From: Epiperipatus broadwayi
Lineage: Eukaryota > Onychophora > Udeonychophora > Euonychophora > Peripatidae
Direction of reading: 5' to 3'
Length of the DNA: 64,000 nucleotides
Assembly: GCA_028023455.1 (NCBI GenBank)
Contig: JAQFVV010012531.1
Location: 1,242,001-1,306,000, forward strand
This document shows positions 11,841 through 24,929 of this stretch, one piece after another (the first letter of the stretch is position 1; each line of letters begins with the position of its first letter). A program made the translations under genes and the position numbers. Under the pieces are notes generated by a model. It saw nothing but the letters and a program-made list of their open reading frames with translations, ran no database searches and was not told where the DNA came from.

Positions 11841-12529
11841 AAGCAATATTTTTTTTGATTAGTTTAGTTATTTAAAAAATATTTTTTTAATAAATATTTA
11901 TCATAATTCTATCCACCTGAAGACTATGAATGTGAAACATTTACATTATGGTTTGAAGCCCATTATAGTTTACATTTAAAGAAACGTGAAAAGATTACAA
12001 TGTAAAGAGTTTTCTTAATCGGTTTTGAAGTATTAAAGTTTTATGAAGCAAATATGTGAGCATTTAGAAGTTCTACTTCACTCTACTTCTATTCTGGTGA
12101 CATTAATTAAAAGTTTAAATAACCAATGGAGAGTGTAGTTTTTTTTTATCTCATAGATTTCACCAATGAAAAGCTTTTAACCTGATGTACCTTAACATTT
12201 AGGAACCAACTTTAATTCTTTTATATTATTAAACTACTAGCATGAAATTCAAAAACACCTATGATTTGACACCATGCCAAACAGCTTCTATAGTTACATA
12301 GATCTGGCAGAAGATGGCTCTGGATTGTGCAAGCTATTGCTGTTTTCAAAAATCTATGCTAAATGTTAAAAGTGAAGATTGTGTGGTAATTGGAAGAAGT
12401 ATGTGATCTATAAAAATAAATTAAGAAGATAGAAAACTAGTATAATGGTATCAAACTTGGATAGATTCTCTATTTTTTTAGTGATTATTGTTTATAGAAA
12501 AGTATTTTCTCATACACAGGTTTATATAC
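11841..12529. other. AT-rich intergenic DNA
   Basis: No gene or clear repeat was recognised before the tandem array that starts near 12530. Confidence 0.4.
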
Positions 12530-13680
<1,151 letters not shown>

Positions 13681-13837
13681 GAGAACTTAACATATGTAAC
13701 TACAATAAAAAAAACACAATCATCTTTATTATAGATTTACTGTTAATCTTTAATATAATTTATTTTAGTATCAAGTGTTCAAGATTTATTATAAAGTAAT
13801 ATTATAAATTTATCTTTCTTATTGCATTGCCAAATCC

Positions 13838-14016
13838 ATATAATATTAAATCATCTATTGCTCTTTATTACAGTTTTACCATGCTTTTATTCCAACCCCC
13901 TATGACAGTTTCAATGTTCTGAAGAAAATTGTTGAGACAAGCGAAACTGTCATAGGGGGTTGAAATAAAAACATTGTAAAACAGTAATAAAGAGCACAGA
14001 TAATTTAATATTATAT
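13838..14016. repeat. Foldback element with hammerhead-like centre
   Basis: The two halves are inverted copies, about 75 bp per arm with a few mismatches: AACCCCCTATGACAGTTT in the left arm, AAACTGTCATAGGGGGTT in the right arm. On the plus strand the centre reads CUGAAGA (13919-13925), then a hairpin TTGT-TGAG-ACAA, then GAAAC (13943-13947). The hammerhead core is CUGANGA ... GAAA, so position 7 is free and both boxes fit. A candidate stem III pairs ACTGT with ACAGT near 13981, followed by A as the cleavage base. Stem I is weak. No coding capacity. Confidence 0.7.
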
Positions 14017-14754
14017 TTATTATAAAACAGTTATCCCTATATTATGTTTTTTTTTCTTGGCACATCAATTTCCCAGGGATTTTCTTCATATCAGTGAAAG
14101 TAATCTTTTTCTCAATTTACTAATCCTGTTTTTTTTTTTAAAAATAAAAATCTTTATTGCGCTTCTACTTTCAGTAATCAATTAAAAGTTTTTGCTACAA
14201 GTAGATCAAATTTCTTTAATCTCTGAGGGTGCTGTGATAGAAAGTTTTTAATCGCTTTTAACCTCAGTCATTAGCGAAACCTGATCTTATCTACAAAGAA
14301 GTACATAGCTGATCTATAAAATAATTTTATTTTATAAATCTTTTTTTAAAGCATTCGATTAACTTTAATTGTAAAAGTTTAGGTTCGATAATTACTAGTT
14401 TAATTTTTTTTTTTTTTTTCAGTAATGATATTGAACATTGCCTATTAATACAGATCTAGGTTGTCCCAGCATCTCAATAATTAGAGCTACTACATGAAAA
14501 AATATATACCGTATGTGTAGAAAGCAACGCCATCAATTATAATGAGCATTTGATGTCATTCTGTTGAGAAATTTTTTTAAAGATTTGAGCATTTCAAGAA
14601 AAACTACTAATCATATATTTAAAGATAAAAATGAATCATAGGCTCAGTATTTTTAGAAATATAATATTTCCCTAACACAACATCAGCTTGTACAGTGCTT
14701 TTATAGAACAAGCACTTTTTTATATTAAAATTCTGCCACCTACTATAACCTGAA
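14017..14754. other. AT-rich intergenic DNA
   Basis: No gene was recognised. Long T-runs at 14131-14139 and 14403-14419. Confidence 0.45.
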
Positions 14755-14905
14755 ATAATCAATATATGCTAGACGAAAATGCCTACTGAATCCCTATCCT
14801 GTACAATTTTGTCCATAACTAGTTTCTAGTTTAGGCCTTCGTTAATGTAGGTTCCAGCTCCAAAAGTTCCTCTTTTATAATAAATGCCAGTAACTAAGCT
14901 ACAGT
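14755..14905 (-). repeat. Solo family H2 fragment
   Basis: On the minus strand the segment reads TTAACGA, AGGCCTAAACTA, GAAACTAGTTATGG. It aligns to the H2 core with the first box changed from CUGAYGA to UUAACGA. GTAGGCA and GGATAGGGATT follow in the same order as in the array at 8 kb. A hammerhead function is unlikely because the C3-U4-G5 positions are lost. Confidence 0.55.
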
Positions 14906-15121
14906 TATAGATAGGACAACCTTGAATAAGGATTTAATAAGAATTATCATCTATTGATTACTCAAATTTACAACAGTTAATGCAAAACTGCCTAGAATAA
15001 AAAGAGATTACAATTATGCATTGGCATTTAACTGACGTCATATTAATTTAGAACTCTTGTAATCTAATTAATAATAAGCTAGACATCCATTCAATAACCA
15101 ACAATGATAGGCTTAGATTAT

Positions 15122-15184
15122 CTAGCTCTAGATAACTAGTTATATTTTAAAATATATAAAATATAACTAGTTATCTAGAGCTAG
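15122..15184. repeat. Perfect 28-bp inverted repeat, 7-bp spacer
   Basis: The arms 15122-15149 and 15157-15184 are exact reverse complements (CTAGCTCTAGATAACTAGTT begins the left arm). The spacer is AAATATA. Such an intact palindrome in otherwise drifting AT-rich DNA suggests a recent foldback event or a small inverted-repeat element. Confidence 0.9.
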
Positions 15185-15189
15185 GTCAA

Positions 15190-16620
15190 CTAAAAGAAAA
15201 TTCAATCTAAAAAATACCTGACCCAAACTCTACATTATGGCTGTGGCATTGAGGTATATTAATCATAATACAAAATGATATTTTTCTTATTGTAGATATT
15301 TTTCTGTTATTTCAAAATTCTATAGCATTATTTAAAACAAAGTAACATTGGGTGGGAGATGGGTGAATTTCAATTACAGCATTCATATACAGTATTGTAT
15401 AACCCATTAAATAGTTATTGGGATTTGAAGAATGGAATTGTCTTTTACTTCTAATAATTGCGATGTTTCCACTACCATTCTTTATAATTTAATCATAATT
15501 GGACCTTTAGGAATAATATAAGATTAATTACCCCAACACTCAATGTTCAATGAAAAAAAAATTTTTTTAACTATTCTTTGGAGACCTGTGGTTATTTTAC
15601 AGCTGTTTCAAATTTTTCACTACATTGATTGAGTTTTAGTAAAATAAAAACGGCGAAGAAATATTTTAAAAATTTAATATATTCATTTGAAAATTTAATT
15701 ATAAATAGTTTAATAAAAATACAATATTTAATTAATGCTAATAAGAGATTTTTTTAATTAAAATTACTATTATTTTTTAACCCATCGATTTTTTTATTAT
15801 TTCTTCTTGATAAATTTAAATAAATTCTCTAATAAACTAATGAATTATTAATATTTACACGTAATTTTATTATTAAATTAATAGGAAACAATGTAAAAAT
15901 TTAATTTCAGCAGATTTATAAGAACTAGCTTTGTTTTGCGGCATACCCACTTATCATATATAAACATGGGGTTTTGAGTTCATGTCGAATAAAATGGGGT
16001 TTTTTTTCAGATTGCAATAGGATTTTTTCTTTCAGGAAGCAAATTCATAGCCATTAGTCATTTCATTATTGGTCGTAATGAGATATTCATCTAACTATTC
16101 TTAGCTAAAAAAAATATAATTAACAGCCATTATCTTGCTAACTGGTTTAGTGAGTAATGCCTTCTTCCGGTTCATCTCTGGAAACTATTTGGGAAGCCTT
16201 GAACTATCTCAAGACTTCATTTTTTATATTTTTCTTTCCATGTTCACTCCTTTTCAAAATTTAAAAAAGATAGGAAAATATTATTAGAAAATAATAGTCA
16301 ACATTTTTATATTATACTCATTAAACACCATTCCACATCACTGGATAAAATTATACTTAATTTAAAATCAGAAATACATAAAAATATTCTTAAAAATGTG
16401 AAGGAGTATTAAAATTTATAATATAGTTATAAATATTAAGATATTAAAATATATGGTGTTAAGGGAGTGTCAAGAAATTGCAAATTACCACCTATGACAA
16501 TTGATCTAACATTAATAGTTTTGTCTTAGCATCAATTGTCTATTTAAATCATTGGTTAATATTTAGATAAAAAACTTCATATACAGAAAAAAAAGACAAA
16601 TTAAATCAGATAAGCAGATT
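15190..16620. other. AT-rich intergenic DNA
   Basis: No gene or recognisable element. TTAATTAAA-like runs and poly-T stretches dominate. Confidence 0.45.
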
Positions 16621-16621
16621 A

Positions 16622-16885
16622 TTAAAACAGGCAAAACTCTCTATACAGTATTATTACTCAGTGCAAGCCAGAGTAATCAATAGATGCCAGAAGGTTTGTG
16701 CATAAAATCCCCATATAGTGCCTACTTATCCAATATCTCCAGATTAGTTTCTGGCTTGTGGCCTTCGTCAGATTAATCTGGCCTGCACTGAATGGTAATA
16801 CTGTATGGAGAGTTTGCCTGTTTTAATAACAGTTATAAGCAAGCATAGGAAATGGTGATCATGTGATGTTTATTGGCTTATAAGC
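16622..16885. repeat. Head-to-head pair of family H2 fragments
   Basis: 16622-16771 is a minus-strand H2 copy and 16772-16885 is a plus-strand H2 fragment joined to it. Both contain the H2 segment GCACTGARTGGTAATACTGTA ... GAGAGTTTTGCCTG. The minus copy holds the best-preserved H2 core: CTGACGA (16765-16771), AGGCCACAAGCCA with a GGC/GCC stem, then GAAAC (16747-16751). The junction falls right at the first core box. The plus half has no core of its own. Confidence 0.75.
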
Positions 16886-16959
16886 AGAGGATTTGTGCAA
16901 TATGATAACAAAAGATAAAAAGATTGCACTTACTAAATAAAAATATATCTACAGATAAA

Positions 16960-17080
16960 ATTAAAGAGACTTTCAAACTCCCTATAACATCCATTCTATT
17001 CAATATAACAGATAGACAAGACCACATACATGTGAAAAAGATAAATGATCTCCAATATATGCATTTCATGCTGAATGTAG
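16960..17080 (-). repeat. Family H1 fragment (3' half of hammerhead plus tRNA-like region)
   Basis: The minus strand reads TTCAGCATGAAATGCATATA then TTGGAGATCATTTATC. This is the stem II 3' side, GAAA, a stem III/cleavage region and the stem I 3' strand of family H1. CUGAUGA and the stem II 5' strand are missing. The downstream segment, ending GGAGTTTGAAAGTC, matches the tRNA-like region of H1. Overlapping short frames on both strands (16878-17115) are chance. Confidence 0.65.
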
Positions 17081-17089
17081 AATATGAAA

Positions 17090-18815
17090 GGCAATTGGGG
17101 AAAGGAGTTATCTAGCAGTGGTTTGAAGTTTACCAAAAAAAAAAAAATCAAATTTTACATTTTTTATTTTCATTTATTTGTCTTCATTTTAAATTAAAAG
17201 ATAAGGATATAACAAAATTTGTTATACCTCATTTCTTTTAAAATAAAAAGATCACATGAAAGAGCAATAAAAAAAGTATATAATAAATTGTATTAAGACT
17301 GTGGTAAATCATGGCAAACACTTCATAAATTATGATAATAAACATCATTTGACTGTAATTTTCTAATGTTTAATTATTTCATCAACTCTTAGGGAAGAGA
17401 ACTTCATTAACTGTATATACAATACATTATATTTATTGAACATTTTTTAAAACAATATTATATATAGATATGAATGTATCATTATACAATTAAACAAAAG
17501 ATAAGTATTAAATAAATTAAATAATACAAAATTTTAAAAATTCATTTAAATTCCTGTGGGTATTTTTACATATTGTTAGTATTGTTTCACTACTAAACAA
17601 ATTTTTTTTACTAAATTTTTTGGAATCAAATAAAATAATAATAAGCTAACGTTTATTTCGGTCATCATTTATATATATGTTTTAATGATCGCATGTTTGT
17701 AAATATGTATATATTTTTTAAAATACTATTCATTTTTTTTTGCCTTAGTTAATAAAAATGTCCTCTATCTGTAATTTAATGTTAACTAAGAGAAAAAAAT
17801 CAATAACTAGGTATATTATTATTAACTGCCACTAAATGAACTTAATCAATCTAACTCCAGATGAGAAATAAAATAAAAAAAGATGGATTTTTTTTTTAAG
17901 AATATATATTTGTCTTTTTCAGATTATTCATATGTTTTAGTAATGTGGGTGCAATGGAATATCTAATATATATATGGAGTTGTTATTCTGTGTGCTTATG
18001 TCTAATTCACCTGGAGAAAAAAATAGTTTCAACTACATGAATAGTAAAACAATATGGTCTGACATTCTGTGCTGATGAATGGCTGTGATATGGTACATTT
18101 TGCACAGTATGATTAAAACAATAACGTGCATGCATGTATATATTAAGTGACATAAATAATGCTGATTACTTTTGTTTATAATAAATAGTCAGTTAGAAAA
18201 GTGAAGAAATTCGCCATTGTAACCTCTTGATGATTAATGTATGCAAGTATACAAATGAGTACTAAATATAATTATGCAAAGATATGCTATATAAGCAGAC
18301 TATGCAATGTGTAATAAAAACTGTTGAAATAAGCCAAAACAAAAAGAAAGAGAAAGAGTAGCAGTAATGATATGAAAGTGGGTGTGACACACAAAGAGGC
18401 TAAGAAATCCATTAAGTGAAGATATATCATATTTAATCTGATATAAAATGTGCTATATCTAATATGAAAATTTTTTTAGATAAATATATAACAGAATTTT
18501 AAGTGAGGACAATTATGTTGGCAAGCGGGTTGCAAACAGGAAGATTTATACTTTTTTGTATGTTGAGTTAATAACCCCATATTTAAGTTTTGCTTTTGTA
18601 TTGAGTTTTACTTTGATACAAGAAATAAAATAATATATATATATATATATATACAGCTGATAATGTCAATATTATTCCTTTATAGACTTAATATGAGGGA
18701 TGCATGAATAAATATCAAAAAATTGAATATATATATATATACCAAATGTACTATTTATATATACACAATTTATTTTATTATGCTAATTTTTTAAATGAGG
18801 CTATTGCCCCCGCAT
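17090..18815. other. AT-rich intergenic DNA
   Basis: No gene was recognised. A TA dinucleotide tract lies at 18633-18651. CTGATGA at 18072 lacks a following GAAA or hairpin and is not counted as a hammerhead. Confidence 0.45.
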
Positions 18816-18935
18816 AATTTAATGGAGTCTAGAGTAGATTCTGAAATCAAGATCCATGAAATATGACTCCAGTTCTGTCACATTTAGTGCTTAAACTTTT
18901 TATAAATTCACAGCAATAAACCATTTGATTATTAT
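18815..18935 (-). repeat. Possible old SINE-like repeat, related to 35905-36125
   Basis: On the minus strand, segments AAATGGTTTATTGCTGTGAA and ACTAAATGTGACAGAACTGG, with CATGGATCTTGATTTC, align with two tandem segments at 35905-36010 and 36020-36125. The layout (A-box-like TGGTTTATTGCT upstream, B-box-like segment downstream) suggests a decayed tRNA-derived SINE, but the boxes are poor. Confidence 0.4.
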
Positions 18936-20150
18936 TACTAATTAGATTACATATTATTATTCTTATTTAAAACTTTACAGCATATTTCTGTATTTCCTTT
19001 TTTCCCCACAGTAACTGTTTTCTACTTCCATTCCATCTTGTAATTAGTTTCCTGTGTACTCTTTTTAACCATCTGTCATTATTAATTCAGGAGTTAAATT
19101 CAGAAAATACATATGTAAGTTGATAAATAATTGTCAAAAACGCATAAACCATCTATACCTTCTCCAAAGGCAAACCAGGTTCTTTTGAAGATGAATTGGG
19201 TAAGTGAATAACCATGCCAGAAACTCAAGAGTAGTTAAAGATGAATTTTGTGATAGAAATAGACACTAATCTATGTATGAACCAAAATATCCACATATAT
19301 CAATTCTGGATTTTTATTTAAATTACATCTTGTAGTATTGTCTAATTTCTGCTGAAAGAAATTTTTTTTTTGATGGACATCAACACTTCACCAAATTTTA
19401 GCTCTTTTTATATTCTTGGTAAACTATTTTCCCTAATAAAAATAACTATTAAAAATATTGTACTTTCTTGGAATGTTTTTGAGAGTATGTAATGCAAATG
19501 AGATCTATTTTTTCTACAAAAACTACACTTAAGATAATCATAAATAACTTATTAGGTAGTATCCTTAAATACAATTTTCCAGTGTCTTTATGTTATATGA
19601 ATAGTAAAGTTCTTGCAAATAAATCAGCTGTAGCAGAAATAACTCACTTTTTATATGTAATGATAGAAGCATAATCTAATTTTATTATATTCTGGGTAAC
19701 AGACACATGTCTTAAGTAATCAGTTTCAGTAGTTAATATGGAAATACTATTGGCAAAGTGTATTACTGAAGAGCACCATATTGTGATGGATTTTTTGTGG
19801 GTAAAGAATTTCTGCAATGAAAGTTTATAAAAAAATATTTTCTGTTTCTAATGAGAAATGATAGTTGTGTCAGACTAATCATAAATGGCTATGATGATGG
19901 AGATATTGGACTTGCATGTGACTCAGTCAACAGACACGAACTTCTATTCTAATAGTTTTTGAAAGTGTGCTAAATTATAAGATGGATGCAGGAAAATAAA
20001 TCAAGATTAGAATGAAAAATATACTTTTAGTTTCATGTCTTATTAATTTTATTTCTTAGAAGCATTTGAATTTTATTTTCTAACTTCATTTTCAATATAT
20101 TATTGTCATTTCCTTCTATACTCACTACCTTAAAACAAACCTAAAAATCT
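18936..20150. other. AT-rich intergenic DNA
   Basis: No family could be recognised. The open frame at 19492-19674 shows no motif or hydrophobic pattern that would support a gene. Confidence 0.4.
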
Positions 20151-20154
20151 CACA

Positions 20155-20305
20155 GGGAAAACTCTCCATATAGTAGCGCCACTCAGTGCAAGACACAATA
20201 ATCAATGGATGCACTAAGTAGTGTTACAAAATTTTGCCTGTGTGTAAACAGCTTGTGAAAGCATAAAAAATAGTAACCATATGATCTTTGATGGTTTAAA
20301 ACTAA
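20155..20305. repeat. Truncated head-to-head family H2 fragment
   Basis: AACTCTCCATATAGTAGCGC and AGTGCAAGACACAATAATCA match the minus-strand H2 end. They are followed directly by TTTTGCCTGTGTGTAAACAG and GATGGTTTA in the plus H2 orientation. The core region has been deleted between them, leaving a small inverted pair. Confidence 0.6.
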
Positions 20306-20889
20306 AAATCATAGCTGTTTGCATTTTTTATATCAAATAGTAATTTTAATGGTATATATTTTGCCAGATACTCATTAACAATTCAATTTTTCTAAAAAGT
20401 ACTGAACTTATATTGAAATAATATTAATAAATAAAACTATGAAGCATTCATAGTAAATATTCATAACAATTATAAAAATTTATGAATAATTTCAGTTACT
20501 TTCATAACCTTTTTCAAGTTTTCTAGAAGGTATTACTCTTATATTGTAGTAGTAACAACAGCAATTTTAGGAACAGTAGTAATACTAGTAAGAAAAATTA
20601 TTATTATAATTTATTTGTTTATTTCTTACACAATAAAATAACTCCATACAAGGATAGACTTGTGCAATGAGTTATTGAAAATAGCTTTCAAATTACAAAA
20701 TTAATTACAAAATATTTAGACACCTATACTCTGCTAAATGTTGAATCTTTATGTCAGCATCATAACGATCATTATCAATTCATACCTATTATTTTAACAG
20801 CTGATTATTCACTTCAAAAATAAAATTCTTTTTTTTTTAAAAAAAAAAACATTTTCAAGATGAAAACCATCTTGTATAATTGATGATGT
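20306..20889. other. AT-rich intergenic DNA
   Basis: Nothing recognisable. A short A/T homopolymer pair lies at 20831-20849. Confidence 0.45.
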
Positions 20890-22190
20890 CATAGATAGTG
20901 ATGTCATCTGAAAGAAAAATGCTAACACATGCTAAAAATGTACAATACCAAGATTATTCATTATATACAATACATTATACAATATTACAGTATTACAACA
21001 TCAAATTATAATTAATGTATAATACTTTATTTAACTTTCATCCAGTGACCTTGCAGGATAATCAATACATTCTGCAATGACATAATCAAAGTAAGGTTTA
21101 ATAACTACAAAAGTTTTAAAAAAGATACTCCTCATTCAGTACAATAAAAAATCAACAGCCTATTTTGATTATGTACAATAATCTAATGTACTAATATTAT
21201 GTTTTAAAGTGTGTACGTTAGCTTAAAAATTATACATTCATTCACTTTTATGAATTAAAACTCTTATTAACAGTATTTTGCTTGTAGCAAATCATAATTT
21301 CAAATTATTTTGAGAAAAGAAAATATGTATTGTGCAATTAATAATTAACTCTACATGATCAAAGTTACAAATATGTGAAAACTATCATTTATTGTACAGT
21401 ATTTGCCTAATTTTAAATCATAATATTAAAATTTGTTTCAGACATATATAAGTCAAAGCAGACCTTATTGGAATCATAAAAATTATAAATTAATTCAGCA
21501 TAAAATTAAAAATAAATTTTGGTAATATACTATACTATTAATATTTATTTTTAAATTGTGTACTATATTAGCTAAAATATTCAGTCAAGTAATTATTTTG
21601 AATTAAAACTTCTTAGTCAAATTAAAATTGCTAAGAGTGGAGAATAATATTATGCGAAACATTGTGTAATTACTAACCTGCTATATCATAAATCTAAAGT
21701 ATTTCCAGTAAAAAAAAGGAAATGATTTCATGAATTATGCAATTAGTAATCAACTTCATATAGTTATAAGTTATTAAATTTAATTAAAAATAATATTCAC
21801 TTGTCAATTTTAAATCATAATCTTATATTATTTCACACATATCCAAAACGATGTTGATACTATCAGAAACTTGAAAAATTATCGTACCAAAATAAATACA
21901 AATTTTATTCAGCATAAAAATAAATTTTGGTAGTATATTTTTAATAATTAATTTAAAATTGTATGCTACATATGTATTAGCTAGAATATACAGTTGAGAA
22001 ATTTTAAATTAAAACTTTTATAAATACTAACTTCAGCCAAACAAAACTGCTATTATTGTAAATGTATTTTCCAAAAAAAAAAGGAAAGAGGGAGATGATT
22101 TCATGCAGTATACATTTAATAATAAATTTTGTATGACGACAGTGCAATACAAATAAACTGAAGAAGTTTCAGGTTTTTAATTTTTTTTAG
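20890..22190 (+). repeat. Tandem array of about 350-400 bp units (3-4 units)
   Basis: The anchor GAATTAAAACT (variant AAATTAAAACT) recurs at about 21252, 21601 and 22006. Other phase-locked anchors are TTTTAAATCATAAT (about 21411, 21808), CAGCATAAAA...ATAAATTTTGGTA (about 21497, 21911) and GGAAATGATTTCATG-like segments (about 21718, 22094). Divergence is moderate. I found no hammerhead core and no coding frame. The unit is not related by eye to H1-H3. Confidence 0.75.
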
Positions 22191-24140
22191 TGACCCATGT
22201 TTCTGCCATATATTATTTGAAAAATTGCAAATGGCTAACACAAATAATAAAACATATCTCATGCTATAAAAAAAAACCCACAACTAATGCATTTGTACAT
22301 AAAGTGTTGTTTATTTAGATTTACATTGTACATACTATTAACAAAAGTCTTAATATATTGATTACAATATGCAAACACAGAATGTGTTAGATACACTTTT
22401 TTTTTAATATGTCAAGATTTTTTTTTTTGGAAGTTAACTGCATGATTAGATTTTGGTAATGTACAGTTCTATAATTTGATTACCCTTATACTATTGATAA
22501 ATAACAAGTCTTTATGATCACAATAGTACAGTTAAGTGAGATATTATGTTAATACTGTGAAACCATACATTTATTTCCTAATGATATTGAATATTTTTTT
22601 AAAAATTTACAGTTGCATACATTTTCAACTGGAATCACATCAGCAACTAATACCACCAAACACCACACCACTTCAATATATGGATCAAAGAATCATAACC
22701 TTCAGGCTGTACTAACTTCAAAAATGAATGCAACATTTTGGCAATACTTTGGATAAAGATATCAATAAGAAATTGATGATTAAAACATTGAAAAGCTTTT
22801 GCTATCACACATGTAATTAATATAACTGGATGAAGAAAAAAAATCAACAAACTTGTAGAAAAGAACTTGGACATTAAAAAACAAGCCTATAGAGAACTTG
22901 GACATCAAACAACTAAAGGAACTGATATCCTTTTATGAAGTTATGAATAGCACTTCTAAAAAATTTCAAGTTTTTTCTCTGGAGATATCTTCTCCAGAGA
23001 AACCGAGATCATCAATGATAGACCTTTAGAATGAGCAACTAACGAATCAAAAAACTGGATGATATTGAATGGATGGATGGATTATACGAAAGAACAACTT
23101 TAAGCTAAGTTGTTGTTTTTTCCTTTTTATAATGATTTAAGTTGTATAATCTTACATACATATATATTTTAAATGTATACTTGTGTAGTAAACATATAAA
23201 ACAGTTTACACATGCATTATATATTATATGTTAGGGTTTACTTAAATTATTGTAAATACTAGGTTAAGTTGTTTATTAAAATACTATTCATAATTTATGG
23301 TATAATTTTTATTGGCTAGAATGAGTTAAATTTTTCCCATACAAAAACATTATAATCCCTTGCTTTTTATATGATCTTCTTATTTTACAATGAGTTTTGG
23401 GAAACCAAGTGTCTTCACAAAGCGGATAAAGGTGTACATTAATCATGTGTGAAACATACAGTAAATAAATTTACAAAGGTTAATAAATATATTAAATTTA
23501 AGCATAAACAGCAACAATATTAAATAAAAATGCTTACATGTAATGCAGTAACCAAAATTTTTAAATATTTTTTTTAATATAGGAAATAACTTTTAAATTT
23601 CAATAATAAATATACATTAATCACATACAAATATACAGTGAATAATAATAAAAATAGTTGCATACAATATAACTAAAGTTGCAAATATTTTTTTAAATAT
23701 AAGAAATGAAAATGAGCAATATGTAGTGAATAATAGCAACAAAAAAATTCAACAATCTGACATTGTGGTAATTGAATTGTCAATGACTACTTTCCAAATG
23801 AAAGTCTGGTAATACCAATTGAAAGTTTTTGGCTAAAAGGAATAACAATAATATATATATATCACATATCACTCTATAAAGCTTAACAACAGACAATACA
23901 CAAGAATTATTATAAATATCATGCACTCATGCCAATCTAAGTCTATCAAAAATAATATGCACAGTATAAATTTGTAAGATACATAATAAGGATAATGTAC
24001 AAACATCCAAAATAGAGAGAGTCTAAGAGAATACACTTTGACAACAAACAACATAAATAATCACAAATCCAATCTAGGCAAAAATATTTTGTGTAATATA
24101 TATATATATATTTCAGTTTTATTTTATGTATAAAAGGGAG
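22191..24140. other. AT-rich DNA with one short perfect hairpin
   Basis: No gene was recognised. At 22975-23001, TTCTCTGGAGA and TCTCCAGAGAA form a perfect 11-bp hairpin with a 5-nt loop. GAACTTGGACATYAAA occurs twice around 22865-22910. Minus-strand frames at 22647-22874 and 23869-24311 have no family features, and the second overlaps the Penelope-like fragment in antisense. Confidence 0.45.
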
Positions 24141-24199
24141 GAAAGATAATGCAACATGTTGAGAAGGTTCTAGAAAGCACTTAGAAAATATGGTACAAT

Positions 24200-24690
24200 T
24201 AGATGGAACGAATCCATTATCTGAATTACATGAAGGATGAAATTGACCCAACCCAAACACCCCAGGTTGTTTATAGGATTTCATGTCCTCAGACCAGATG
24301 CAGCACCACATACTATGGGGAAACCAAGACCACTGTCAATAATAGAGCTGCTCAGCACATGTATACATACAGAAGATCCCAAAAGAATGACAATATTCAA
24401 TATGGCCAGTCATGGTTTCAAACCCTCCAACCCCAAAATTGTGTGCACTGAGACTAACAACTGCAAAAAGATAAAAGAAATGTATTTTGTCATCAATGAC
24501 AATAACACTATTAATAGATGTGACACATGCTCACTATTTCCAGAAAATGGACAAGTTGATTAATTTACATATGCATTTGCATACATTACCATTTAACAAT
24601 ATCACAACAATTAATTTAAAATCTATTTTGGTCATGATTATGAGGGATAACACCTCAAAAGTGCTTACCCTACATTGATTTATTTTCATT
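24200..24690 (+). pseudogene. Penelope-like element 3' fragment: GIY-YIG endonuclease, frameshifted
   Basis: The frame at 24203-24451 includes TPQVVYRISCPQTRC, then TTYYGETKTTVNNRAAQH. This corresponds to the VVY...YYG core (equivalent of GIY...YIG) and following Arg/His region of the endonuclease fused to Penelope-like reverse transcriptases. The homology continues in another frame (to 24563) with KIKEMYFVINDNNTINR, equivalent to the end of the domain, so a frameshift lies near 24380-24400. Downstream, GATTATGAGGGATAACACCTC and CAAAAGTGCT match the 3' untranslated part of the element at 54-57 kb. No RT was recognised upstream, so the copy is 5'-truncated and dead. Confidence 0.8.
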
Positions 24691-24929
24691 GTTTGCCATT
24701 AACATCTTCTTCACCCAGCATTTTAAAGTGCTTGTATATATTATTAAAAAATAAAATAAATAATTTGAAATACCAAAAACACAGATAAGCAATATGACTT
24801 GACCAAGATAACCTAGAATCAACAAAAACACCAAATAACAATAGTTAGCAACAAACACAATATTGCCACAAGTATATATGCTATTGATGTATTAACAAAC
24901 TCCACTTCTCTTTCTTTTTATTTTTTATA

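Noticed and set aside
18072-18110. CTGATGA as another hammerhead
   Set aside because: No closing hairpin and no GAAA at suitable distance.
24237-24563. Second overlapping 108-codon frame as a separate gene
   Set aside because: It is the frameshifted continuation of the same GIY-YIG domain that starts in the frame at 24203.
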